Shown here piece by piece: positions 25,301-33,403 of a stretch of 64,000 bases of DNA; within the stretch, counting starts at the first letter, position 1, and each line of letters begins with the position of its first letter. This DNA comes from Chryseobacterium binzhouense (GTDB lineage: Bacteria; Bacteroidota; Bacteroidia; Flavobacteriales; Weeksellaceae). A model generated the notes under the pieces. The model was not told where the DNA came from. It saw nothing but the letters and a program-made list of their open reading frames with translations, and did not search any database. Position numbers and translations under genes: made by a program. The stretch lies in contig NZ_VKOG01000001.1 in the NCBI RefSeq assembly GCF_007474545.1, positions 620,001 through 684,000 on the forward strand, read 5' to 3'.

Positions 25301-26011
25301 TTTTTTAATTTTATTCAGTTCATCAATAAAAAATTCGTTGTTTTTGGTTTCGCTGCCCTTGTTTTTGGGACTGATAAACAGCAGCAGGTTTTTCCCGTCT
25401 TTTGAAATGATATAATTGTCTTCCAGCTTAAAATCTTCGCTAATGTTGAGAGCATTCAGTTTTTTTAAACCTAAAAAAGTAATTCCTAAAGGATCTTTTT
25501 TGATAAACTCTTTGGTCACCAAACTCGTAGGAGAAACCAAAGACCTGTAATTGTTTTCTACCTGTTTTGCAATGCTGTCATTATTGAGCTTATACTCAAT
25601 CTCTTTATAATCTTCTTCATCTAAAAAAAGCGGCAGGTTCTGATTGACAAAATCAAACGTTTCGGAAATCTGGTTTTTATCAACTTTTCCTTCTACAGCA
25701 TCAATATAATTTTGCAGAGGTTTGATTTTATTCAAAAATGTATCTGCAGTTTCTGAAAGCCGGAATTCATCATTTAGATTATTTTTCTTTTCGATGATGA
25801 CAACGATTTTATCTGAAAAGTTGAGCTGTCTGAGTACTTTTGCGGTGAGATCAGATTTTTCGTTTTTCGGTATAATCTGACTGATGTCTTCTTCAAAATT
25901 AATTTTTGAAGTAAAAAATCCGCAGAATAATAAAATCCCCACCGTCAAAACGGCGGATAGGAAACGGTTTTTGGAAATTAGATAATATAGATAAATGAAA
26001 ATGCGGTGCAT
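22352..26011 (-). CDS. Fused MMPL (RND-type) transporter / lysophospholipid acyltransferase / degenerate methyltransferase
   Basis: 1219 residues. Residues 1 to about 830 form an MMPL-type RND transporter with about 12 membrane segments in two halves, each preceded by a large periplasmic loop. About 880-1060 is a PlsC-type acyltransferase, with HX4D in NHTSFLDT (near 890) and FPEAERSYD (near 960). The last 130 residues match the class I methyltransferase position of the trifunctional family, including DEEKRNIAENNYL, but the glycine loop is lost (FHIADDFGQ). The protein likely acylates and moves pigment or lipid intermediates across the inner membrane. It is the first gene of block B. Confidence 0.87.
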   Translation of the reverse strand: MHRIFIYLYYLISKNRFLSAVLTVGILLFCGFFTSKINFEEDISQIIPKNEKSDLTAKVLRQLNFSDKIVVIIEKKNNLNDEFRLSETADTFLNKIKPLQNYIDAVEGKVDKNQISETFDFVNQNLPLFLDEEDYKEIEYKLNNDSIAKQVENNYRSLVSPTSLVTKEFIKKDPLGITFLGLKKLNALNISEDFKLEDNYIISKDGKNLLLFISPKNKGSETKNNEFFIDELNKIKKSLNHTFKGKTEISYFGSPVIAVANAEQIKKDIQNTVIISMTVLLILLMYYFRNFFTPLIVFLPTIVSVFISLMILYFIKDKVSAISLGIGAILIGITIDYALHILTHYKHNNNIEELYKEITQPVILSSVTTAVSFLCLVFVKSEALKDLGLFAAMTVFISSVAALIIVPQLYHPKSESQNSKTNFIDAIGNYPYEKNNPLVIICTLIIIACLFGFRYVGFNKNIGDLNYIPEELKISEAKIQKLSDITSKSVYAISYGNSEQEALEKNSQLSQLLEKEKKDGKILSYNSIGNIVLSEKKQREKLEQWNRFWNSDRKTETIHQLVKNGDKFGFNSSAFSRFDENLNKNYALLNLKDYSSVKAIQMKEFLSIEHGFYTISNVVKVDENNRDAFIKDVENNQKALAIDRQQMNENFLGLLKDDFNTLINYSLLAIILTIILFFRNFELSLLTMFPIVLTGIVTAGLLYFLGLELNIFSTVVCTLVFGVGDDFSIFLTKAMQKEHTTGKNELPTYRISIILAVFTTVLSIGSLIFAKHPALHSLALVALIGMFSVIVITSTLYPFWFRFLIINRTKKGLSPITLRLFLHSVASFLYYGLFGFIISVFGSFFAKNAKGKSLYIIKLLVAKFLGSVLYTNFFVKKKIIRNPKEDFSRPAVIIANHTSFLDTLAVALVTPKIVFLVNDWVYNSPVFGKMVRALGFYPVSQGIENGLEKLREKADQGYSLIVFPEAERSYDNDVKRFHKGAFYLAEQLQLDILPVYIHGNSEVLPKGDFIIYNGKITIKIGERIPLRDESFGTTYSERTKKINAYFRKEFAALRHELEDENYFRYKLFLSFLYKENEVVKSIKEDFNQNKSVYSELNQTIPKDAVVFHIADDFGQKDILLSLQQAKRKIFSWIRDEEKRNIAENNYLVQKRSVFYIKNPFEITKKADILLISDPAFYFDEIKENYPVIILFNIKNRNFENLNYTKEYGSEFVSIFRVKK

Positions 26012-26031
26012 TGCCTGAGAAAATCAAGTTG

Positions 26032-26039
26032 CAAATTTA
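26032..26039 (-). promoter_or_regulatory. Candidate -7 element for flexirubin block B
   Basis: On the minus strand this reads TAAATTTG, a match to the Bacteroidota TAnnTTTG box, 21 bases upstream of the MMPL fusion start. No TTG at the expected -33 spacing is seen, so support is partial. Confidence 0.4.
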
Positions 26040-26125
26040 ATTTTTTAAGAGTTAGATTAAACTATTAATTCGTAAGTTTTAATTGAAAATCAGTAAAATA
26101 TTCATTATAAAAAGAAAAAAACTTA

Positions 26126-26133
26126 TACTTTTG
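26126..26133 (+). promoter_or_regulatory. Candidate -7 element for the membrane-protein pair
   Basis: TACTTTTG fits TAnnTTTG and lies 63 bases upstream of the ATG at 26197. It lies inside the longer frame that begins with TTG at 26083 and so favours the downstream start. No good -33 TTG was found. Confidence 0.4.
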
Positions 26134-26196
26134 CATAAGTTCCCTTTTTGGCAAGAAGTAAAAAAACAAATTCATCTTAAAAAAGATGCTGATCGT

Positions 26197-27186
26197 ATGT
26201 TGAAAACGATTGATGAAAAATTTTCCGGATTTCTGTTTGTAGTAATTTTACCGTTTCTGCTGTTTTTCATGTCGTATTATGGCTTTGAATCTGTCTATGT
26301 CGGTTTAAAAACTATGCAGAAAGCTCCCGACTTTATGTTTTCGTCAGTATATGCATATCGTGTCATTCCGAATTTTTTAATGTTGGAAGTTTTTGATGGT
26401 CTTAATTTTCTGATAAAGAATTATTTTGCGTCACAGGAAAGTTTTATTCTGAAAAACGGCACTGTTTTTTATCACAGTATTTTTTTGATCAATGCTTTCT
26501 TTTTTATTCTTTCATCTATTGTTTTAAACAAAATTTTAAACGAAAATTCAGCGGGGATTATAGATGGAAGGTTTAAAAGAATTTTTCATCTGCTTGCCGT
26601 TTTTTTTATCGTTATTGTGCAGTACGTTCCAACCAATTGTGACTTGATTGCAATGTTTTTTTACCTTTTGGGAGTTTTACTGACAATAAAATATTATCAC
26701 AACAGAAAAATATCAAATTTGCTGTTGCTTTGTTTTACTGTTTTTATTTCAACCTTTGTAAGAGAAACCGCTTGTCTTAATATTGCTTTTTTCGGAGCGT
26801 TGTTTTTAGATATTAAGAATCCGAAAAAAACTGAGTTTTTAAAAGAAACTGTACTTCTGATTATTTCGTTTGTGCTGCCATATTTTGCATTAAAGCTGAT
26901 GATTCCTCAGGAGACTTCTTTTTTTGAGGGTGTTTATATCATCAAAAATTTCATCAGCCCTTTTAATCTTGCAGGACTGATGTTCGGAGTGTTGGGATAT
27001 TATTTTTTCTTTCAACTGGGGAATTCTGAGCAAAAAATCATAATGAAAAAGTATTTGTTTTTTTCACTGCCTTATTTGCTTATGATTACTTTTGTTGGGC
27101 TTTTTTGGGAGAGCCGGCTGTTTTTGCCGATGATTCTTACGTCTTTTATTATTGTTTCTTACCGAGTTAACACTTATACTGTATAA
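26197..27186 (+). CDS. Hypothetical polytopic membrane protein
   Basis: 329 residues from the ATG at 26197 (MLKTIDEKF). The frame can be extended to a TTG at 26083, but that would swallow the promoter-like box, so the ATG is preferred. There are about 8 to 10 membrane segments, rich in Phe, and a short VRETACLN loop between two of them. No family is recognised; the layout resembles glycan polymerases and glycosyltransferase-associated membrane proteins. The stop abuts the EpsG-like start with no gap (TAAATG), so the two are cotranscribed. Confidence 0.7.
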   Translation: MLKTIDEKFSGFLFVVILPFLLFFMSYYGFESVYVGLKTMQKAPDFMFSSVYAYRVIPNFLMLEVFDGLNFLIKNYFASQESFILKNGTVFYHSIFLINAFFFILSSIVLNKILNENSAGIIDGRFKRIFHLLAVFFIVIVQYVPTNCDLIAMFFYLLGVLLTIKYYHNRKISNLLLLCFTVFISTFVRETACLNIAFFGALFLDIKNPKKTEFLKETVLLIISFVLPYFALKLMIPQETSFFEGVYIIKNFISPFNLAGLMFGVLGYYFFFQLGNSEQKIIMKKYLFFSLPYLLMITFVGLFWESRLFLPMILTSFIIVSYRVNTYTV

Positions 27187-28326
27187 ATGAGTTTATTACA
27201 TCCATATTATATCATTGCTATCGTCATTATGATATTTTTTAGCTTTCAGGAAGTTTACGGAAGAAAAGTTGAAAAAAAATGGCTTTGGTTTTTGGGTGGG
27301 TACCTTATTATTCTTGCCGGTTTGAGAAATCAGGTTGGTCCTGATTATGGCAGTTATGTAGGTATTTATAATTATTCGGATACTAAGTCTTATATAAGTA
27401 TCATCATGAAGGCTTTGTATATGGAAGGCCCGCAACCAATGGAACTTGAGTGGCTGTTTGTCCTTATTAATAAACTTTTGCTTAATGTTTTTGATGCTCC
27501 TTTTTATATGCTGACTCTGGTTATTGCGGTAATAACAATTATATTGAAAGTAGAGTATATTGAGGATAATACGTTTTATCCTTTTACATTTATGCTTTTC
27601 ATGTTTATTCCGGGGTTTTTTATTGGGGAAAGTGGTCAGATAAGGCAATGTCTGGGATCTTTTATTGTTTATTACGGTATAAGATATATAAAGCAGGAAA
27701 ATCTGCTGATGTACCTTTTGTGTATTTATCTTGGTGCGGGCATCCATAATGTCTGCTATGTTTTTCTTCCGATGTATTGGGTAGCAAGAATTCCGATTAA
27801 TAAATTCTGGATGCTTATTTTTATTATTGCATCTATTTTTGCCTCACCTTTTGAGGTGTATCGTATTTTCGGAAGTTTTATGGATAGTGTAGCAGGAGAT
27901 GTGATGATTGTAGAAGGGTTTAACGGGTATATAGATGAATCCGTTGAGCGAATCAACGGAGGTGTTGGTATACCGGAGGCAATGATGGCAATTCTTACTT
28001 TCTTCCTGTTTTATTTTGATAAACCTATGAAAGAGAAGTATCCTTATTATGAATATCACAGGAATTATGCGGTTGTAGGTATATGTTTTTATTTTATCTT
28101 TAGGAATAATCCTATTTTCTCCTCCAGGCTTGCAGGTGCTTTTATTGGTTTTTCCTACATCATTATTCCTAATGCCATGTATGTTGTTTCATATGGCACC
28201 AAAAGGCTTATCCATACATTTATCATTACTCTGTTTTTATTCAACTTTATTGTTTTTGCCAGTTTCCGAAATATTGTTAATGGTAATTTCACAGTTGATC
28301 GCTATAAGAATTTTTTACTTCCGTAA
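27187..28326 (+). CDS. EpsG family membrane protein (polysaccharide polymerase-like)
   Basis: 379 residues with about 10 membrane segments. EpsG-type features are visible: AGLRNQVGPDYGSY near the N-terminus and GQIRQCLGSFIVYYGIRYI in the middle. EpsG and Wzy-like proteins polymerise exopolysaccharide repeat units at the inner membrane. It follows directly on the previous gene. No glycosyltransferase is adjacent, the nearest being 10 kb away at 37.8 kb, so its glycan is unknown. Confidence 0.8.
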   Translation: MSLLHPYYIIAIVIMIFFSFQEVYGRKVEKKWLWFLGGYLIILAGLRNQVGPDYGSYVGIYNYSDTKSYISIIMKALYMEGPQPMELEWLFVLINKLLLNVFDAPFYMLTLVIAVITIILKVEYIEDNTFYPFTFMLFMFIPGFFIGESGQIRQCLGSFIVYYGIRYIKQENLLMYLLCIYLGAGIHNVCYVFLPMYWVARIPINKFWMLIFIIASIFASPFEVYRIFGSFMDSVAGDVMIVEGFNGYIDESVERINGGVGIPEAMMAILTFFLFYFDKPMKEKYPYYEYHRNYAVVGICFYFIFRNNPIFSSRLAGAFIGFSYIIIPNAMYVVSYGTKRLIHTFIITLFLFNFIVFASFRNIVNGNFTVDRYKNFLLP

Positions 28327-28360
28327 TCATATTCATAATACTTTCATTATTTTGCGAATG

Positions 28361-28395
28361 AATAAATTTTTATTAAATCTTAATAAAAATTTATT
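28361..28395. repeat. Perfect AT-only inverted repeat
   Basis: AATAAATTTTTATTA, a five-base spacer (AATCT), then the exact reverse complement. It lies 35 bases past the EpsG-like stop. It may be a terminator or a cruciform; no clean T-run follows. The rest of the 257-base gap up to 28584 is extremely AT-rich and shows nothing else. Confidence 0.6.
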
Positions 28396-28583
28396 TAATC
28401 ATATTGTAATTTCTTTCATTATTGTAATTTTGTATTAAACCAAATCGAAATTAAATTTATTCTTAAAAGAATTTATCTTAACTAATTTTTTATTTATTCA
28501 AATTGATATTTAAATAATTTTTATTAGTTGTGGTATGTTAGTTATTATATTAATAAATTTAAAAATCGCAAAATTATTACTTT

Positions 28584-31500
28584 ATGAAAAAGCATTACTT
28601 GTTTTGTGTTGCGGCAGCTCTATATCTTTATTCTGCCGATGTTTATGCCCATAATCCACGAAAAAATACAATAAAATTTGTCTCCGATATGTCTGAAAAA
28701 GACAGTCTGGAAAACAAAGTTCGGGAGACAGAAGTTCTTAATGCCAGAAGAACTGCAGGAAAAGACTGGATGAAAGCTCCAAACAGCTATTGGTTTGACC
28801 CCTCTCAGGCAGAAGATGGATTATATATTCCTGTAAAAAAAGCTTATGCAATGTGGTTGGGTTACAAATATTTGGGATACTCCGGTGTCCCTTCGGGTGC
28901 TGTTACAGCCGATGTTCTCTGGGAAGATAACCACGGATTAATCAAATCGGGAAATAATTATGCATTGGAGGTTGAAGGTTCAGGGGAAGATGCTAAAATC
29001 AAAGTTCTCGTTAATAAGTCTAAAGAAGGGAATGCAGTGGTAGTATTCCGTGTCAACGGAGAAATTTTCTGGTCTTGGCATATCTGGGTAACAGATAATC
29101 CTGCAAACGGATCTTCGTATAAGAGTTTTACTCAGGTAAAAAGACAAAAAAGTGACGGAACAATAGAAGTAATTCCTGATGATGAATGGAAATGGATGGA
29201 CCGCAATCTGGGAGCTCTCAGCAACTCCAATACCGCAGATGACTGGAATAAAAATGGCGGACTGCTTTATCAATGGGGAAGGAAAGATCCAATTCCGCCG
29301 TTGGTTTACAAAGGAAATGATTTTTACGAAGTTTCAGGATCTGTGGGAAGAGTTCGTCACAGAGGAGCGCGAAATTTTACCAATGCAATCAATTTTGATA
29401 ATTTAAGAAGATTTGTTTTATTGTCTAATGCTACTCTTGATAATAATATCCGCCTTTCTGTAAAAAATCCGTTAAGTCTTATTTACGTTAATAAAGACGA
29501 TAATTCAGGACCTGCTTTTTATAACAATAATAGTAATTTAATGCTCAATTGGTTTGGCAGATCGGGAGGTTTGTCTGATGACCGTCTTACAGAGCTCAAT
29601 CTGTGGTCAGACAATTCCCGTGGAAGACTTGAAGGCGATTATGCAACAGATGCTGCAACGGCTCCTTATAAAGATAAATCGGGCTTTGATCCCTGTCCGA
29701 ATGGTTGGAGGCTTCCTTCTGTTTTAGTAGCTAATCAGGCTTCCGGCAGTTATATTGATGATATAAGAATTGATTTTTCGCCGTTTGGAGTAAGAACCAA
29801 TTTAGGAAAAAATACTTTTGAATCTAACGGGTATCATATCATAAAGCCTAATGATAATGGAGTTCCGTCTTTTATGACGGGTTTTAAAGTCTATCCAAAT
29901 ATAGGATTTGATTTATCGAATGCAGGTGGCTATAATATGGGCGTTTTTCCGGGAACCGGACAATTGGCAGTCAATTCACAGGCAGGTCAGTATACAGATC
30001 AGCATCAGGTCGGATTATGGACAGCAACAATGACAAGGTTTTATGATACAACTCCTGCTGTTGGAGCAAGAACGCTGTTTATGGTTCCGGATCAGTATCA
30101 GCCAGATACTCCGGATCCTTCTAATCCCAATATTAAAGGGAGATATTGGTATAAGCCCCTTTCTGTGGCTAAAACTTCCGATGCAAATGCATGCCGTTGT
30201 ATAAAAGATCCGCTTTACCTTCTTAATAATTATGATTTCCCGACTGAGTTTATTACTGCTTCCAATAGTTTTACCGAAGGTTTAAATAATCCAAATACTT
30301 ATCAAGTGGTAAAAAGTACTGTTGCAACAGCAATAGAAATTCCGGTTACGAAAGCATTTTCTGCTCAAAGTCAGTTGCTGAACAATCCTGATGTTTTAAA
30401 TCCGTCAAGCTTTAATGATCTTAAAGCAAATGTTTTGTGGTCCACCAATACAGCTTTAATCAGCACGGTTAATATTATTAATCCTTCTCCCGGATCTGTC
30501 TCAGCATTATCAAATTCCAAAATTGTTGTCAATATTGCTCCCAACCAAAGTGGAAACGCTGTTGTTACTCTGCATAATGGCAATACTGCTAATCCTGTTT
30601 ACTGGTCTTGGCATATTTGGGTAACCGATACTCCTGTAGGAACATATAATTACACTACCGAAATGCCTAATTCTTCTGCTCCAAATTATATAAATTATGT
30701 AGGAAAAGGAGATGTTTTGAAAACAGAGTTTATGGATCGTAATCTGGGCGCTACAGACGCTTTTCCAATTGTTGCAGATCCTGTGACTCCTACAGCTGCA
30801 GAGTATGCCAAGATAAGAGCTTCTACCGGTTTACAGTATCAATGGGGAAGAAAAGATCCAATTCCGACGTTTCAGCATGCTGATACAAGGGCTTCCTATA
30901 ATGTTTTTTTAGGAACAGTAGGTTCATCAGGATCTGTGGCTTATACTACACTTACTCCGGCAACGTATAATAATTTATCAGGTAATTATATTGTGCCTTA
31001 CAATACATATACCAATTCCGCAAATGCGAATGTTTTAGCAACCGATAAAGTAAATGAGAAAATAGCAAAAGTTTTGTCTTATTCAGTTAAGAATCCTCTG
31101 GTTTACATGATTCCAAGTTCATTTGCGCCATATAATTCAGCTGTGCCGAATTACACCAATGGCACAGACTGGCTCTTGAATGAGCCTAATGCAGCTCCCG
31201 AAAGATGGGGCAGAGGCGGAGAAAAATCTCCATTCGATCCTTGTCCTGAAGGATGGAGAATTCCTGATCTTACAGGTGTAGCCATTATCACAAATAAAGA
31301 TTATGGAATTTCACCTTGGTATAAAAAGGATAAAAAAGTAGCGACAAGCTATAGTGTAATTACTGATTATGCAGGAGTAAGAGTCAGAAATACCACCACA
31401 ACAACAATTGGTTATATGTTTAATGATCCTACTTATTCCGTAGGAAATTATCCCAACTCAGGTTCACGCGGGTTCAGAAGTGTTACTGCTAACCAGATAG

Positions 31501-32027
31501 CGACAGGAACTTTCAATGTTAATAATTATCAGTTTCCGGGAGTATGGACAGCGGCTTTGAATTCGAATTATATCGGAAGACCGGTGAATATCTTATTTAA
31601 TGCCGCTTCTACAGCCAATCGGCTTATCGCATTTCACGACAATAATGATCCTTATTTTGGAATGAATTGCCGTTGCGTAAAAGTAAAAACCAATCAGACT
31701 GGTTTTGAAGAAGGTCCTATTCCTGCAATACCTGTTTCTCCGGGAATTTCTTCTGTAAAAGCCTCAAATATTTTTACAGAGAAAGAAATTGAAACCAAAG
31801 TGAAAGAAAATCAAATTGTTTTGTTTCCAAATCCGGTGAAAGATGTTTTATATATTAAAGCAACTGAAGCCAAAGATTATTACTACCAGATTTATAATGT
31901 TTCAGGACAGCTGATACAATCAGGAAAGTTTGAAAGCATGAAGACAGACGTTTCGTCACTTGTTCAGGGTGCTTATCTGGTAAGAATCAACAATTCTGAG
32001 AGTATTGTTAAAATAATTAAAAGGTAG
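28584..32027 (+). CDS. Large secreted protein with duplicated FISUMP-like modules and T9SS type A sorting domain
   Basis: 1147 residues. A signal peptide (about 1-22, ending VYA) starts it, and a T9SS type A sorting domain ends it (FPNPVKDVLYIKA through IVKIIKR). Between them two long homologous modules are found, each with the same order of motifs: a beta-sandwich ending WSWHIWVTD, then MDRNLGA, then YQWGRKDPIP, and later FDPCPNGWRLP or FDPCPEGWRIP. These match the FISUMP (Fibrobacter succinogenes major paralogous) type. It is exported and probably attached to the surface. Function is unknown; adhesion or glycan binding is possible. Confidence 0.85.
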   Translation: MKKHYLFCVAAALYLYSADVYAHNPRKNTIKFVSDMSEKDSLENKVRETEVLNARRTAGKDWMKAPNSYWFDPSQAEDGLYIPVKKAYAMWLGYKYLGYSGVPSGAVTADVLWEDNHGLIKSGNNYALEVEGSGEDAKIKVLVNKSKEGNAVVVFRVNGEIFWSWHIWVTDNPANGSSYKSFTQVKRQKSDGTIEVIPDDEWKWMDRNLGALSNSNTADDWNKNGGLLYQWGRKDPIPPLVYKGNDFYEVSGSVGRVRHRGARNFTNAINFDNLRRFVLLSNATLDNNIRLSVKNPLSLIYVNKDDNSGPAFYNNNSNLMLNWFGRSGGLSDDRLTELNLWSDNSRGRLEGDYATDAATAPYKDKSGFDPCPNGWRLPSVLVANQASGSYIDDIRIDFSPFGVRTNLGKNTFESNGYHIIKPNDNGVPSFMTGFKVYPNIGFDLSNAGGYNMGVFPGTGQLAVNSQAGQYTDQHQVGLWTATMTRFYDTTPAVGARTLFMVPDQYQPDTPDPSNPNIKGRYWYKPLSVAKTSDANACRCIKDPLYLLNNYDFPTEFITASNSFTEGLNNPNTYQVVKSTVATAIEIPVTKAFSAQSQLLNNPDVLNPSSFNDLKANVLWSTNTALISTVNIINPSPGSVSALSNSKIVVNIAPNQSGNAVVTLHNGNTANPVYWSWHIWVTDTPVGTYNYTTEMPNSSAPNYINYVGKGDVLKTEFMDRNLGATDAFPIVADPVTPTAAEYAKIRASTGLQYQWGRKDPIPTFQHADTRASYNVFLGTVGSSGSVAYTTLTPATYNNLSGNYIVPYNTYTNSANANVLATDKVNEKIAKVLSYSVKNPLVYMIPSSFAPYNSAVPNYTNGTDWLLNEPNAAPERWGRGGEKSPFDPCPEGWRIPDLTGVAIITNKDYGISPWYKKDKKVATSYSVITDYAGVRVRNTTTTTIGYMFNDPTYSVGNYPNSGSRGFRSVTANQIATGTFNVNNYQFPGVWTAALNSNYIGRPVNILFNAASTANRLIAFHDNNDPYFGMNCRCVKVKTNQTGFEEGPIPAIPVSPGISSVKASNIFTEKEIETKVKENQIVLFPNPVKDVLYIKATEAKDYYYQIYNVSGQLIQSGKFESMKTDVSSLVQGAYLVRINNSESIVKIIKR

Positions 32028-32210
32028 AATTAAGTTATGTAATGCTAAATATTTAGTCATTGAAATTATAGCAATTGAACTAAATTTAGCTACATTCTGC
32101 ATAAAATAGCTTTCAAGTACGGCAAATTTCATAATTTTGGAACTGAATATGAGATTGTCCGGATTTGAGAGCTATTTCTTTTTTGTGACAAACTTAGAAA
32201 ACACAAAGAC

Positions 32211-33356
32211 TTGAAGAATATTCTGTCTTATATCAGTATTAAAATTTTAATCTATCTTGTTATTATTGCAACAGCATTGTTTGCAATTGTATTTACGTAT
32301 AATCACAATGCGAATTCAGACGGCTATATTTTAGGTGACTGGCTTATTAATTATCAGGATGGCGGTTTTAAAAGAAGAGGGCTTTCCGGAAGTTTTTTTT
32401 TCTTTCTTCAGGATGTTACAAGCTTTAAGCTCCAGTATTTAGTGTACGGCTTTCAGGTAGTTATTATAACCTCTTTTTTTTATTATTATTTTAAAACCAT
32501 TCAATATAAAGAGGTGACCTTTCTATATCTCTCACTATTGCTGTCTTCCATTGGTTTTATTGGGATTTTCAACTGTGTGGATTATGTTGGAAAAAAAGAA
32601 TTTATCGTATTTTTTCTTTTTGCCTTTTTTGTTTATCATCTTAGCAAAAATTCATTATCAGAGCTTAAAGAAAAGTCCGTAGTGGCTGGTCTTTTTATTG
32701 CCATGTTTTTTCATGAGATTACACTTTTTTTTATTCCTTATTTTTTAATTGCCTTATATTTAAAAAATCAGAAATGGGAATGGAAAAGATACATAAAGTA
32801 TATTGTGGCAGTTTTACTTCCTGCAGTGATTATTATTTTGTTCGGGAAAGAAATTAATGAAGGTCAGTCTTTAAAGATTCTGCAAGATCGTGGTGTGGTT
32901 CTCACGAAAGGTATTTTCTTTTGGGATATTGATGAAAGACAGTACATCAAAGAGCATTTTAATGAATATAGATTGTATTTTCTGAGTTTGTTAATCAGTG
33001 TTTTTCATGTAGGATATTATTTAAAAAATCAAACTCAGCAAAAGCATCTGTCTATTTTGTTAACAGGAGCTTTTTTATTCTCATTACCATTGTTCTATCT
33101 AGCTATTGATTGGGGAAGATGGATGTACATTCATATGATATTCCTTATTGTTCTTTTCTCTTTGTTATTGAGAGATTCGGCACATTCATCGTCTTATAAA
33201 AAGTTAGTTGTCAACAGGAAATTCTGGGTAACATTGTGTATTGTTTTGTTCTCGTTAATGTATCGTGTTGAGATGTCGGGAAGAGGGTTTACTTTTGAAG
33301 GATTCTTCTACAGAACGCTATTTGTACCGTTTGAATTATTAAATAAAATGATTTGA
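32211..33356 (+). CDS. Hypothetical polytopic membrane protein (TTG start)
   Basis: 381 residues with about 10 membrane segments. The frame has a TGA at 32166-32168 upstream and no ATG before residue 170, so TTG at 32211 (LKNILSYISI, read as Met) is the only reasonable start. Motifs such as DGGFKRRGLSGSFFF and DWGRWMYIH between membrane segments recall polysaccharide and lipid-linked glycan enzymes, but no family is recognised. The 183-base gap before it contains a short inverted repeat (CTAAATATTTAG and CTAAATTTAG) and no gene. Confidence 0.68.
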   Translation: MKNILSYISIKILIYLVIIATALFAIVFTYNHNANSDGYILGDWLINYQDGGFKRRGLSGSFFFFLQDVTSFKLQYLVYGFQVVIITSFFYYYFKTIQYKEVTFLYLSLLLSSIGFIGIFNCVDYVGKKEFIVFFLFAFFVYHLSKNSLSELKEKSVVAGLFIAMFFHEITLFFIPYFLIALYLKNQKWEWKRYIKYIVAVLLPAVIIILFGKEINEGQSLKILQDRGVVLTKGIFFWDIDERQYIKEHFNEYRLYFLSLLISVFHVGYYLKNQTQQKHLSILLTGAFLFSLPLFYLAIDWGRWMYIHMIFLIVLFSLLLRDSAHSSSYKKLVVNRKFWVTLCIVLFSLMYRVEMSGRGFTFEGFFYRTLFVPFELLNKMI

Positions 33357-33381
33357 CAAAACCCATCTAATAAAAAAGCTT

Positions 33382-33389
33382 TACTTTTG
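33382..33389 (+). promoter_or_regulatory. Candidate -7 element of topA
   Basis: TACTTTTG fits TAnnTTTG and ends 14 bases before the topA start. The nearest TTTG upstream (33352-33355) is 26 bases away, somewhat beyond the usual 17-23. Confidence 0.42.
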
Positions 33390-33403
33390 CAAAAATTTTC
33401 AGT

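Noticed and set aside
26083-26196. Longer N-terminus (TTG start) for the membrane protein at 26197
   Set aside because: It contains a TAnnTTTG promoter box and a Lys-rich stretch ahead of the first membrane segment; the ATG at 26197 is the better start.
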